A stretch of 64,000 nucleotides of DNA, taken from Candidatus Latescibacterota bacterium (GTDB taxonomy: Bacteria; Latescibacterota; UBA2968; GCA-2709665). Under the pieces are notes generated by a model that worked only from the letters and a program-made list of their open reading frames with translations, searched no databases and was not told the origin of the DNA. Positions within the stretch are counted from its first letter, which is position 1; each line of letters opens with the position of its first letter. The stretch covers positions 1 to 64,000 of the forward strand of contig JAGWBX010000007.1 of the NCBI GenBank assembly GCA_021295655.1, read 5' to 3'. Below are positions 19,903-29,310 of this stretch, piece by piece. A program made the position numbers and the translations under genes.

Positions 19903-20255
19903 CGCCGATTCACTCGTTCGCCGGCGCGGACAGCCACGGTGACGCCATATAGAGGAACCGATTCCGCATGGGGCGAGCGTATTGTCGGATCGGGCCCGAC
20001 CTTCCGGGCTCGAACACTCGTAATTCCACAACGTCCGTGAACTTACATCATAATTTCCTCCATAATACCCATTTGCCGTGACATCCTGCAACACATTCGT
20101 CGACTTCGGAATTGCGATGCGCGAATGCCGAAGGGCGCCGGCAGCGACGCGGAATGATCGATGGGTAGCGGACATATCTCCTCGGACGACATTTCTTCGG
20201 CAAGCCAGAATCGCAAACGACGTCTCTGGCGGAAATTCCCGTTCAATTCTCGCCT
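19903..20255. other. intergenic region with an orphan ribosome site and a two-codon start-stop
   Basis: No gene is convincing here. On the minus strand a strong GGAGG (about 20058-20062) is followed by ATG ATG TAA at 20053-20045. The frame that reads through this stop joins the DegT-like gene but has no obvious homology before residue 92 of that reading. Confidence 0.4.
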
Positions 20256-21110
20256 TCAGACCGGTTTCCGGTCAGCTGGCGCCTCGTCCTGATCCGGATG
20301 AGCGCGGTGTTCGTGCGATGCCCCATCGCGTTTTACCATCTGATTGAACCACCACAATCCTGTGACGGCCAGGACGATACCACTTGCAAACAGCCACCAC
20401 GGGAGAAACACCGGAACATCCCAATTCTCCAATGGTCCGAATAATTCCAGACGTGCTGACGTCATCGACAGAAAATTGTTCAGCGCGTGACCGAACAACG
20501 CGGGTAGCAAGGATCCTGTCTGTACGACCCACCAGGCAAATACAATACCCAATAACAGGGCTGCCGGAAATTGCCAGGGATTCATGTGTAGCACACCGAA
20601 CAATACCGCCGACCAAAATATGCCACCACCCTGAGTACGGTGTGTCAACAGGCCGCCGAGAATCACACCTCTGCAGAAAACCTCCTCAGTAAGCGGCGCT
20701 TGAATGACCAGGACATAAAACGCAAAGGCATAGGGTGTGCCACGCCCCATCAGATCGCGAATTAAATCGAGCGTTGCCTCGGAGATCGGAATCAGGTACT
20801 GAGTGAAGTTCCCAATGTTGAAATTAACGACGACCAGGCCGAAAATGGATAGGGTAACAGGCAGACACATTTTCCAGGGAACGGTCCTGAACCGTAGGAC
20901 TTGCGACAGGGACCGACCGGATCGACGTTGAGCGTACAACACGAACAGCGCGAAAACGGGTAGATTTGCAACCCAACCCATATAATTGAGAAGTCTCCCA
21001 GGTTGCCCCGGGACAGCACCAAGGTGATAGAACACCAGCCCCGATGCGAACATGACAAACAGGACCAGGATCACCAGACAAACGGATTGCTTCAGATTCG
21101 GATACACCAT
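20256..21110 (-). CDS. CPBP-family intramembrane metalloprotease, copy A
   Basis: 284 residues from the ATG at 21110, preceded by GGGAGGG. The start MVYPNLKQSV is shared by the four CPBP copies in this window. Multiple membrane helices carry the three CPBP/Abi motifs: EEVFCR (EExxxR), FGVLH (FxxxH) and GHALNNF (HxxxN). A final extra helix ends in GLWWFN. The family includes Rce1-like CAAX proteases and bacteriocin self-immunity proteins (PlnI/SkkI type). It is the most distal gene of the peptide cluster, 84 bases after copy B. Confidence 0.88.
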   Translation of the reverse strand: MVYPNLKQSVCLVILVLFVMFASGLVFYHLGAVPGQPGRLLNYMGWVANLPVFALFVLYAQRRSGRSLSQVLRFRTVPWKMCLPVTLSIFGLVVVNFNIGNFTQYLIPISEATLDLIRDLMGRGTPYAFAFYVLVIQAPLTEEVFCRGVILGGLLTHRTQGGGIFWSAVLFGVLHMNPWQFPAALLLGIVFAWWVVQTGSLLPALFGHALNNFLSMTSARLELFGPLENWDVPVFLPWWLFASGIVLAVTGLWWFNQMVKRDGASHEHRAHPDQDEAPADRKPV

Positions 21111-21194
21111 GTAATCCCTCCCATTTGGACGAGGCAATAGCGGCAAACGCAACGAGCCGGATCCACGTCGAGTGTCGCCATGGGCGTTACGCCG

Positions 21195-22022
21195 TCAGAC
21201 AGACTCCCCGTCAGCCGCCGTTTCGACCGGCTCGCCTCTGCCTTTTGACACCAAATTGAACCAGCACATTCCAACCAGGACCAGAAAAACGCCGCAGACA
21301 TGCAGCCACCACGGAAGCATCGTCCCTGTGCTGAAATCATCCAGTGATCCAAAAACCTCCAGGTGCGTGGACGTCACTATCAGAAAATTGTTCAACGCGT
21401 GTCCCACAATCGCTGGAAGCAGTGAACCGGTCCGGACGACCCACCAGGCCAATACGAGCCCCAGTATCAGAGCCGTGGGATATCGCCAAGGGTGCAGGTG
21501 AGATATTGCGAACAGCAACGCAGACCAGACAATGGCCCGATTCCGCGTTCGGTGAGCCAACAGGCCGCCCAGTATAACGCCTCTGAAAAGGACTTCCTTT
21601 GCAAGCGGCGCCTGCACCACCATGGCATAAAACGTGAACATGTACGGCGTCTCTTTTCGTGCCGGCCCCCCGAACAGGTCTTGCACACTTTCGGGCACCG
21701 GTATCAGGTGCCGGAACAGATTTCCCAGGTCCGATCCAACAATTGCCAGTCCGACAACGCACACGCCGATCGGCAGGTACAGTTGCCATGAAGCGGGCTT
21801 GAGCAGCAGGATGTCGGACCACGTCCGGTCCGTTCGACGGTGAGCGTACAATGCCGTCAAAATGAAACTGGCCAGTATCAAAAACTGGATTACGTAGGGA
21901 CTCTCGATCAAGGGTCGGTCGAGAATGGCGCCAAGAACGCCAATCGGCAAGGCTACCACCAGGCTGATCAGGAAAAACAGCACCACCAGCCAGATGGATT
22001 GCTTTAAATTCGGATACGCCAT
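21195..22022 (-). CDS. CPBP-family intramembrane protease-like protein, copy B, with substituted first glutamate
   Basis: 275 residues; the ATG at 22022 follows AAGGGAGGG. It starts MAYPNLKQSIWLVVLFF and aligns along its length with copies A and D. The first catalytic motif reads KEVLFR rather than EExxxR, so the first of the two metal-activating glutamates is lysine. FAISH and GHALNNF are intact. It may be catalytically impaired and act as a binding or immunity protein. It lies directly upstream of copy A and is probably cotranscribed with it. Confidence 0.85.
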   Translation of the reverse strand: MAYPNLKQSIWLVVLFFLISLVVALPIGVLGAILDRPLIESPYVIQFLILASFILTALYAHRRTDRTWSDILLLKPASWQLYLPIGVCVVGLAIVGSDLGNLFRHLIPVPESVQDLFGGPARKETPYMFTFYAMVVQAPLAKEVLFRGVILGGLLAHRTRNRAIVWSALLFAISHLHPWRYPTALILGLVLAWWVVRTGSLLPAIVGHALNNFLIVTSTHLEVFGSLDDFSTGTMLPWWLHVCGVFLVLVGMCWFNLVSKGRGEPVETAADGESV

Positions 22023-22086
22023 GAATTCCCTCCCTTGTAACGGATGTCAGCACGTCCAAAGAGCCACATGCCGTTGCCGGGGATGA

Positions 22087-22290
22087 CTATTCGTCAATGC
22101 CTATTTGAGCGATGCTCACGACAATTCTCTCGCGCCGACCTTCGCCGTCGCTGACCCGCGCAATCACCGCATTTCGCTGCTTCCGATCAAAGTCAAACGT
22201 GCGCTTTGTTGTCAGATGCCCGGCATTGGCAGCGATGGCGAACGCGCCCGTAACGGACCACGGTTTGTTTGCCCTCTCGACCCCGGCAAA
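22087..22290 (-). pseudogene. cadherin-like repeat fragment
   Basis: The minus-strand frame reads FAIAANAGHLTTKRTFDFD, then ARVSDGEGRRERIVVSI and IDE. This is the pattern of one cadherin/cadherin-like repeat (FxIxxxTGxLTTxxxFDFE ... VxVSDG ... IxIxxIxE). There is no signal peptide, no second repeat and no ribosome site, and the start of the repeat is degraded. It looks like a leftover of a large surface adhesin. Confidence 0.5.
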
Positions 22291-22378
22291 CCCCCTGCAA
22301 TGAAAGCATGATGAACGCTTTGACGTTGAACGTCCCGATCTGGACTGCAAATTACAGGCCAGGCTTGATATTGAATAT

Positions 22379-22407
22379 AAATTATTGTTTATAAGTTAAT
22401 TATTCAA
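22379..22407 (-). promoter_or_regulatory. possible promoter in an AT-rich island upstream of the CPBP A/B pair
   Basis: On the minus strand TTGAAT and TAATTT are spaced by 17 bases inside a 60-base AT-rich stretch that contrasts with its surroundings. It faces copy B about 350 bases away. Confidence 0.3.
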
Positions 22408-23070
22408 ATAAAAGTGACTCGAAAGCATCCCGACGTGTAGCAGAATGCGCCTCGCTGCCTCAAGGACGATGCCGTTACGCGCACTCGGAAAGGACAGGAT
22501 GTGCCTTTACTGCGGGTTTTCTTGACACAGATGGCACGGAGGTGGATGAAAGTGATGTAATTCGCGTCTCATGGCGCATCTTGCAGCGTACGGCGCCGCC
22601 ACATCAATTCACCGAACGTCCCGAAGAGGGTATAAAAAAATCCCGCGTCATCCCCTCGCCATTCGGTGACGAACTTTCGAACGGCACCCCGATAAAAGGG
22701 TGCCGGGCAGTGTCACCACTCACGCAGCTTTGAGGATGCGGGAAGGTCCTACGTATTCGCCGTGGACGAGGGAGCTACCCGCGCCCGTAAATGTCGGCTA
22801 TTGTATTCGGTAGGCTACCCGACATACGGGTACCGCCTGAGTGGTGACAACCAAAATATAATTTCCACGATTGAGAAAGACAAGGGCAAATTTGCTTTTC
22901 CAGGGAGACGGGTCGATCTGAGAGTAGCGAGGCCATAGACGCAGGCCACGTTTAAAAACTGTATCGCCGTGCGGGTGCGACAAAATCACGTCAGGGAAAT
23001 GATGGTTGCGTCCCGACCACTGAATTTTCGCCATTGGCGGAGGGACTCGTCATCGCATCACGCCTCACGT
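22408..23070. other. 663 bp without a recognisable gene
   Basis: Short frames on both strands (for example 22798-23034 minus) lack homology, codon character and ribosome sites. I see no repeat or RNA gene. It separates the exporter operon from the CPBP A/B pair. Confidence 0.5.
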
Positions 23071-23886
23071 CTACTCCCGGTTCTCCTTCCCGGTTTCCCA
23101 GATCGGGTAGTGAATTTCCGCCCGTTGAAACTCTCTCTGCAGCCACTGGCTGAACAGTACGTTGCGAATCTCGTTTGAAACGCGATCGTCAAGGATTGCC
23201 GGAAAGTTCCGCTGCAGCATGTACAACGCGAATCCGCCCGATGCCTTTTCGGGTCCGAATACTTCACCCGGTGCGGCGGCGAAGAGGCGGGCCGCAATAC
23301 CCTTCGGCAACTGCCCGCGTCGAACGCGCCCCACAAACCCGCCTGACGGACGGCTGCGTTCATCCTGTGAGAATTCGCGGGCCATCCTGCAAAAGTCAGC
23401 GCCTTCTTCTCTCGCCTGAAGCCCGATTTCCTCTATCACGCCTTTATTCCGGTGAAAAATCCAGCAGACCTCCGCCTCGTCGTAATCCAGTTTGTGCTGC
23501 GCGAAGTAGGGTTCGATCCTTCCGTCCACGACCTTGTCGGACAACGCGCGCTCCAACTGTTTTACCCGAGCGTCTTCGGCCACGTCGCCGAGGGAAATGC
23601 CCCGGGACCGGAGCCATGCATCCGTGTCTTCAACCCGCTCCAGGCGATGTTGATATCGCCAGTTGTCCACGTCCCGCTGGATATCTTCGGGCGTGGTCCG
23701 AACGCCTTCACGGACAGCAACCTGTCGAACCAGTTCTCTGCGTGCAAACGAAGAGAAAAAATCGAGTTTGTCTGCAACCCCCAATTGACGCACGATCTGA
23801 TTCAGTGACACGTGGATGCCATTGACCCGAACGAGCGATACCTCCCCGCCGGCGGCATCGGCTGCGTGTTCTTCCAGACGGCGCAT
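23071..23886 (-). CDS. SurA/PpiC-like peptidyl-prolyl isomerase or chaperone of the peptide exporter
   Basis: 271 residues. An N-terminal SurA-like helical region (VRVNGIHVSLNQIVRQLG) is followed by a parvulin-type domain around residues 140-235 (ARLFAAAPGEVFGPEKASGGFALYML). No signal peptide is visible, so it may act in the cytoplasm or as part of the exporter. Its ATG overlaps the hlyD stop as TAATG. PPIase-like genes beside C39 exporters and HlyD adaptors are known from cyanobacterial peptide loci. The likely role is keeping the precursor export-competent or protecting it; this is inference. Confidence 0.82.
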   Translation of the reverse strand: MRRLEEHAADAAGGEVSLVRVNGIHVSLNQIVRQLGVADKLDFFSSFARRELVRQVAVREGVRTTPEDIQRDVDNWRYQHRLERVEDTDAWLRSRGISLGDVAEDARVKQLERALSDKVVDGRIEPYFAQHKLDYDEAEVCWIFHRNKGVIEEIGLQAREEGADFCRMAREFSQDERSRPSGGFVGRVRRGQLPKGIAARLFAAAPGEVFGPEKASGGFALYMLQRNFPAILDDRVSNEIRNVLFSQWLQREFQRAEIHYPIWETGKENRE

Positions 23887-25286
23887 TACAATTCACCCTG
23901 CGGCGGGGCCGACGTTGACGTGGCATCGTACGTAGCGGACTCATACAGCTTCCGCAAAGGGCTAAGCAGCATCAACAATACCGACTGCCGGTCCGTCATG
24001 ATCTCCGCCGTGCCTTTCATGCCGAACAGAAGCGGCTTCTCCCGACCCTTTACAACCATGGTGGTTTCTTCCAATTCAACGATGCCCCTGAAAATCGGTC
24101 CGACGGTCTCGTCGATGACGGCATCCGGAGAGATCTGTCTGAGCCACCCGCGTTTGATTCCGAAGTCCTGAAACGCGAAGGCATCGTATTTCAGCTTGAC
24201 GATCTGCCCCGGCTTTAACAGGCCCACGTCTCTGTTCAATACCGTAAGTTCGGCGACAATCGGCGCTGACGCCGGGGCCAGCGAAACCAGCGCCTGCCCC
24301 TTGTTGATAACCTGCCCGAGCGTATTCACCTCCACCCGCGTTACAATGCCGGACTCCGGCGCCAGAATCAGGTCCGACTCGGCTTCCAACTGACGATCGA
24401 CGCGTTTGCGTGCCTGCTCCAGTCTCAACCGCGCGGTTTCGAACGCGTGCTTCATCTGTGACGTCTCGCGCCCGTGGGCGATACGCGTCTCCAGAATCCG
24501 ACGTTTGAGGTCCTGGACGGCAGTTTCCTGCTTGTAGATTTCCGACATCCGCCCCGGAAGCGCTGCCAGGGCGCTCAGGTAACGTACGCGCGCGTCATTG
24601 ATATCGACCTTGCTGATCAGTTGGCGTTCGAACAGCATTTTCTGCTGCAGATAATCCTGTTTCAGGTGGTCGATCTCCGCCTGGCGAAAGCCGATTTGCG
24701 CCCGCAGTTCGGCCTCCGCAGCGTCATTTCCGGCCCCCCCGCCATCACCCTCGTCGGCGTGGTAATCCTTGAGTGCGCTCTGATGCGCCGCCATGAACCG
24801 CTGCAGCACTGCCAGTCTCTTTTCGAGCGACGCGATTGTTTCCCGATTCAATTCCTTCCTCCGTGGCAATACCCGTTTAAAATCGTACTCGGCCTTTCGA
24901 AAAGCCATTTCGGCCTGTTCCAGTTCTCGAAGGTCCCCCCAGGTTTCCCAGGACTTCAGCTTGAAAAGCAACTGGCCCTCGTCGATCCGATCCCCTTCGC
25001 TGACGCCGATGTGCTGGATTTCACCGCCTCGACGCGCCTGAAGGGTCTTCACCTTACCCAGGGGCACCAATCGGAATGGCGCCGACGCCACAACGTCCAC
25101 CTTGCCCCACCACGCCCAGATCAGCGCGATCCCGACAAACAGCAGAACGATGTAAAGCAGCGCCCGCCCCCAGAACGGTCTGAGAGACCCCACGAACGCC
25201 TGCATCTCCTCGGCGCCGGCGTCCCTCGCGGTGTGAAAAACGGGCGACGGACTTCGCGGCAAGTCCGGTTGTCCAGGTTCCGCCAT
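23886..25286 (-). CDS. HlyD-family periplasmic adaptor of the peptide exporter
   Basis: 466 residues; ATG at 25286 after AGAGGAG. A short cytoplasmic N-terminus leads to one membrane helix near residue 38-60 (ALLYIVLLFVGIALIWAWWG). A split biotinyl-lipoyl-like domain (IQHIGVSEGDRIDEGQLLFKL ... GIVTRVEVNTLGQVINKGQ) follows, with a long alpha-helical hairpin (about 110-300) and a C-terminal beta-barrel. It bridges the inner-membrane ABC exporter to an outer-membrane channel; no TolC gene is in the window. It starts 27 bases after the exporter stop. Confidence 0.92.
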   Translation of the reverse strand: MAEPGQPDLPRSPSPVFHTARDAGAEEMQAFVGSLRPFWGRALLYIVLLFVGIALIWAWWGKVDVVASAPFRLVPLGKVKTLQARRGGEIQHIGVSEGDRIDEGQLLFKLKSWETWGDLRELEQAEMAFRKAEYDFKRVLPRRKELNRETIASLEKRLAVLQRFMAAHQSALKDYHADEGDGGGAGNDAAEAELRAQIGFRQAEIDHLKQDYLQQKMLFERQLISKVDINDARVRYLSALAALPGRMSEIYKQETAVQDLKRRILETRIAHGRETSQMKHAFETARLRLEQARKRVDRQLEAESDLILAPESGIVTRVEVNTLGQVINKGQALVSLAPASAPIVAELTVLNRDVGLLKPGQIVKLKYDAFAFQDFGIKRGWLRQISPDAVIDETVGPIFRGIVELEETTMVVKGREKPLLFGMKGTAEIMTDRQSVLLMLLSPLRKLYESATYDATSTSAPPQGEL

Positions 25287-25313
25287 CAGACCGGCTCCTC
25301 TTCAGCCAGACGT

Positions 25314-28300
25314 TCAAGTCAGCTGCAATTGCTGGCTGCACATGTGATAGTAAAGGCCTCTGCGATGCATCAGTTCTTCGTGTGCGCCCTTCTCAAGGAT
25401 ATGGCCCTTTTCCAATACGACAATCGTGTCCGCATCCTTCACGGTGCTAAGGCGATGGGCGATAATTACAGACGTACGATTCTCCATGAATAGGGCCAGA
25501 TTGGACTGGATTGCGCCTTCCGAGTCCGTATCAAGCGCATTCGTCGCTTCGTCGAAGATCAGTATTCCCGGATCACGATACAACGCCCGCGCGATCGCAA
25601 TCCGCTGCCGCTGACCGCCGGACAATCCGAGTCCCTGTTCGCCTACCTTCGTCTCGTATCCCAGTGGCATCTCGTTTACGAAATCGTGGACACATGCCAA
25701 TTTCGCAACTTCAAGGAGCCGGTCCATATTCGCGTCCGGTTCTCCAACCGCGATATTCTCCGCAATGGTGCCGCTGAAGAGAAAGGAGTCCTGCATGACC
25801 ATACCCACCTGGCGGCGGAGCCAGTGAGGATCGAAATCCCGGACGTCCATCCCGTCCAGAAGCACACGCCCTTCCGTGGGATCGAACAGACGGGGCACCA
25901 GCTTTACGAGCGTGGTCTTTCCCGCGCCGCTGCGGCCGACGATGGCGACTTTGCGGCCCGGTTCCAGTTCGAGGTCGATGTTGTTCAATACGTAAGGCTC
26001 GTCGGACCCGACACCGTATCTGAAGAACACGCCCTCGAATGCAAGACGGCCTTCAACCTGCTTCAGCCTCAGGCCGTGGCCGCGCTGGCGCGCATCTTCC
26101 ATCTTCGAGTCATAGACGTCATTCAGCCTGTCCAGCGCAACCCGGGCCTCCTGGACCTCCGGCCATACGCCGATCAATCCCATAATGGGCCCCATCACGT
26201 TGCCGATGAGCGCGTTGAAAGCCATCAGCTGACCAACGGACAACTCGCCCTCGATCACCAGGGAAGCGCCATACCACAATATTACGGTGGAACTCAAGAG
26301 GTTGATCATACTTCCGCCCGCGCCGAACAACATCTCCATTTTCAGCCGCCGAAACCCGATCTGAATTTCCTTCGTAAACTTGCCCTCCCACTGCCATCTC
26401 GTAACCCGCTCGACGGATTCGGTTTTCACCACGTCAATGCCATGCAGCGAATCGATCAGAACGGAAGACTGTTCCGCCCGCGCAAGGAAAGCTCGCTGGC
26501 TGAAGGACTTCAGAATAGGCGTATAGATCAGCGTCAGCCCCACTGACAGCGGCACGAAAATCAACATCACGAGCGTCAACTCCCAGTTGTAGTAGAACAT
26601 CAGTCCGAGATAGACGAATAGCATGACAAAGTCGAGTATCGCCGAGATGGTGGTGTCCGTAAAGAGGCGCTGAATCGTGGCATTTTCCTTGAATCGCGTG
26701 GTCAGATCGCCGGTCCGGCGCAGCGCGAAGAACCGCATGGACAGGCCCAGCAGATGCCGGTAGAACCGCGACAGCATCGTGAGGCTCAACCTTGCGCTCA
26801 TGTACCCGATCAGATACGCACGCAGGGTTGAGGTACCGATCTGGAAGAGCGCAACCACAACAATACCAGCCAGCATCAGGTTCAGAAGGTCCTCGTCGTG
26901 ATGCACCAGCACATGGTCCACGATCGTCTGCGTGAAGACGGGCGAGGCAAGGCCCAACAGGCTGAGTACCAGCGACGCCAGCAGAACCTCGATCAGAATG
27001 GCCGTATAGGGCTTTATCAGTGGGAAAAAACGCTTGAAGGAAGACCTGGAGGGTTCATTCTCCGCCACCTGATCCGTATATTCCAGGAGCAATGCCATGT
27101 TGGTCCAGCTCTTCTCGAACTCCCCGCGCGCCAGCTTGCGAACACCCAGGCCGGGATCCGCGATTTTCACATCATTCCTGTTGATCTCATACAATACCAC
27201 GAAGTGATTGCCTTCCCAGTGCAGTATCGCCGGCAGTTCGGTCCTCATCAGCGCTTCGTAACCTGTCCGTACGCCCCGCGTCACAAACCCGAGGGTCTCC
27301 GCCGCTTCGGCCAGCGCCGCCATCGATGTGCCGTCCCGCGACACGTTGCTCATGTCGCGCAGCCTGTTCAATCCGATAGGCATCTTGTAGTACTTGCAAA
27401 TCATCCCCAGACACGCCGCCCCGCAGTCGGACTGATCGTTCTGCTTCAGGAACGGGAAACGAAAGGACGCCGGCGCGCTTCGTTCCACCGCTTGCGAATC
27501 GGAATCCGGCGTACTGGACGTCGAACCATTCCCATCAACCGCGTTAATCCCATCCAGCGGGCGGCTCTGAGACCCGATTTCGCGCGGCCGGATCTCGCCT
27601 GGCCGGGACCCGTACGATTCTCCTTCAAGGTGCAATCGCCGGGCCGTTTCGCCCAGGGATGCCAATATAGGCATTGTATTTTTAAGGCGATCGAAGTCAT
27701 CTTTATCAAGAAAGTAGATAACACTATTGTGCGGACTCCGGATCGTTCGTGACCCGCCGCCTGAAGCATCCGTCTCCTCGAAAAAATCACCGGCTTTCAC
27801 ACGATGCGTGCTGCCATCCTCGGAAATCACGTCCAACTCGCCGCCGCCCACCACGCAAAGCCTCCCGCGCGAATCATTGGGTCCCGAGAATGTCGCTCCC
27901 TTTGCAATCTCCTTGCGCTTCAGTCCACGGAACAACTCCCGCATCCCATCTCCGGAAACGGACCCCGCCAGATAACGCGTGAAGTTCCGGTATGCGATAT
28001 TCGCAACCTGATCCTGCAGATACACATTCAGCTCCGGCTCTTTCTTCAACACGTTGTAGAATTCATTACGCGACACCTGCAACACCACGGAATCCTCGGC
28101 GGCTCGCACCGTAGCCCGATGTCCCCACTCCGTCAACAGCGCCCCTTCGCCGAAGTGATCGCCGGCGTACAAAAAGCCCAGAGTTTCCGGTTGGCCATCC
28201 GCACTCTGCTTGATCACCCTCAATCGACCCGACTGAAGAATGCAGAAGACATCACCGGGGCCCCCTTGATCGAAGACGACCGACCCGAAGGGAAACCGAA

Positions 28301-28349
28301 CGGACTCTGACTGAACTGACGCATCTAAAAACGGGGACAAGACGTCCAT
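25314..28349 (-). CDS. C39 peptidase-containing ABC exporter with two N-terminal cNMP-binding-like domains
   Basis: About 1011 residues from the ATG at 28349; an in-frame start 28 codons upstream exists. The order is cNMP-binding domain (about 15-110, with GDHFGEGALL), a second, degenerate one (about 140-240), and a linker. The C39 peptidase (about 300-430) shows QNDQSDCGAAC with Cys309, His382 in GNHFVVLYEI and Asp398 in IADPG. The six-helix membrane domain (about 450-735) and the NBD (Walker A GRSGAGKTT, LSGGQRQR, IFDEATNALD) follow. Such PCATs cut double-glycine leaders and export the core peptide; HetC-type cyanobacterial exporters have a related layout. It is first in the operon with hlyD and ppiC. 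Confidence 0.93.
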   Translation of the reverse strand: MDVLSPFLDASVQSESVRFPFGSVVFDQGGPGDVFCILQSGRLRVIKQSADGQPETLGFLYAGDHFGEGALLTEWGHRATVRAAEDSVVLQVSRNEFYNVLKKEPELNVYLQDQVANIAYRNFTRYLAGSVSGDGMRELFRGLKRKEIAKGATFSGPNDSRGRLCVVGGGELDVISEDGSTHRVKAGDFFEETDASGGGSRTIRSPHNSVIYFLDKDDFDRLKNTMPILASLGETARRLHLEGESYGSRPGEIRPREIGSQSRPLDGINAVDGNGSTSSTPDSDSQAVERSAPASFRFPFLKQNDQSDCGAACLGMICKYYKMPIGLNRLRDMSNVSRDGTSMAALAEAAETLGFVTRGVRTGYEALMRTELPAILHWEGNHFVVLYEINRNDVKIADPGLGVRKLARGEFEKSWTNMALLLEYTDQVAENEPSRSSFKRFFPLIKPYTAILIEVLLASLVLSLLGLASPVFTQTIVDHVLVHHDEDLLNLMLAGIVVVALFQIGTSTLRAYLIGYMSARLSLTMLSRFYRHLLGLSMRFFALRRTGDLTTRFKENATIQRLFTDTTISAILDFVMLFVYLGLMFYYNWELTLVMLIFVPLSVGLTLIYTPILKSFSQRAFLARAEQSSVLIDSLHGIDVVKTESVERVTRWQWEGKFTKEIQIGFRRLKMEMLFGAGGSMINLLSSTVILWYGASLVIEGELSVGQLMAFNALIGNVMGPIMGLIGVWPEVQEARVALDRLNDVYDSKMEDARQRGHGLRLKQVEGRLAFEGVFFRYGVGSDEPYVLNNIDLELEPGRKVAIVGRSGAGKTTLVKLVPRLFDPTEGRVLLDGMDVRDFDPHWLRRQVGMVMQDSFLFSGTIAENIAVGEPDANMDRLLEVAKLACVHDFVNEMPLGYETKVGEQGLGLSGGQRQRIAIARALYRDPGILIFDEATNALDTDSEGAIQSNLALFMENRTSVIIAHRLSTVKDADTIVVLEKGHILEKGAHEELMHRRGLYYHMCSQQLQLT

Positions 28350-28835
28350 TGTATCTCTAACCTGGCGCGGCTTCGTCCGGCTGGGCCGCAACCCAATATG
28401 TGAAAGTGAATTCGCGCGCTTAAAACGGTTCAATCACTCCCCCCTTGAGGGGGAATCGCAGAAGTCGAGCCGGCCACCGTGCATGCGTTGCCCTCAGCCT
28501 GAGGAAGGGTCGAAGGCGCCGCCCTGAGCTTGTCGAAGGGTCGAAGGGGCCGGCGCCGGTGGTGGGGGGATCGCAACGCGCTTTGTTTTAGCAGGCAGCA
28601 TGAAAAACATGAACGCGTTTTCCGGAGAAGTCTTACTGTAAGACTCCAATTGGCATCGTCATTCGAGTGTCCGGTTGTAAACAGGTGTCGGTCAGGTTTT
28701 CTGCCGTAGGTCAATTCCCGATCCGTTACATACTATATATAGTATGTCTGTACCCGTGATCCACCGCTCTCAGCCGTAGAAAGGGACCCGCGATCGACGC
28801 GGCCACTCCCGGCTCCGGGCGTGGCCCATCAGTCC
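28350..28835. other. exporter upstream region, with a REP-like motif and CCCCCTTGAGGGGG palindrome
   Basis: No gene is seen. It holds CCCCCTTGAGGGGG (28440-28453), a REP-like motif CTGAGCTTGTCGAAGG at 28524-28539 (the same 16 bases recur at 55948-55963), a neighbouring degenerate repeat GGGTCGAAGG, and an AT-rich operator-like palindrome described separately. Confidence 0.5.
28728..28747. promoter_or_regulatory. perfect 20-bp palindrome, candidate operator
   Basis: ACATACTATATATAGTATGT is self-complementary over all 20 bases and is markedly AT-rich. It lies about 380 bases upstream of the exporter ATG and just past the stop of the degenerate CPBP copy. A dimeric regulator site is plausible; no regulator gene is present nearby. 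Confidence 0.4.
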
Positions 28836-29273
28836 CTACACTGCATCGGTGTGGGGATCTGCGAGCGGATCCCGGCCCTCGGGAATATGTTGCAAGTTGC
28901 TTGAAACCCTGTTGAACCACCATAGTCCAAGCGCAGCCAACGCCGCACCGGCTACAAAGATTGTCCACGCTTCGGACGTCAATTCACCAGAGTCTTCGGG
29001 AGCGGTGCCTTCTGGAATGTCAACATACCCGGCCGCCACCGAGATAAAATTGTTCAAGGCGTGCCCGAACAGCGCGGGCAACAGCATTCCCTGGAACAAT
29101 TCATCCTCTGTCGGCCACTGATCCACGAAATCTGCCAGTATGTATAGACAGGCTTGTATTATAAAAAACAATACCAGCAGCCAGATTGCCTGCCTCAGGT
29201 TCGGATATGCCATCGACGTCTTGCCAGATTTCGTGGCCGGCCTTGATTGATGGCAATCAGTGGGTTCAAGCAT
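28836..29273 (-). pseudogene. CPBP copy C with catalytic middle deleted
   Basis: 145 residues in this frame, open and with a ribosome site (AGGAAAG) for the ATG at 29273. The family start MAYPNLRQAIWLLVLFF lies 20 codons in, at 29213. After about 30 residues the sequence jumps to LPALFGHALNNF and then follows the family to the end, with the extra helix ALGLWWFN. About 140 residues containing EExxxR and FxxxH are missing, so proteolysis is not possible. Because the frame is intact it may still be made, for example as an immunity protein; otherwise it is a deletion remnant. Confidence 0.75.
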
Positions 29274-29310
29274 GATCTTTCCTGGATTCGTTTCGGATTG
29301 TTAGGCGATC

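Noticed and set aside
22798..23034. 78-residue minus-strand frame as a fifth precursor peptide
   Set aside because: It has no double-glycine leader, no ribosome site and no hydrophobic core like P1-P4.
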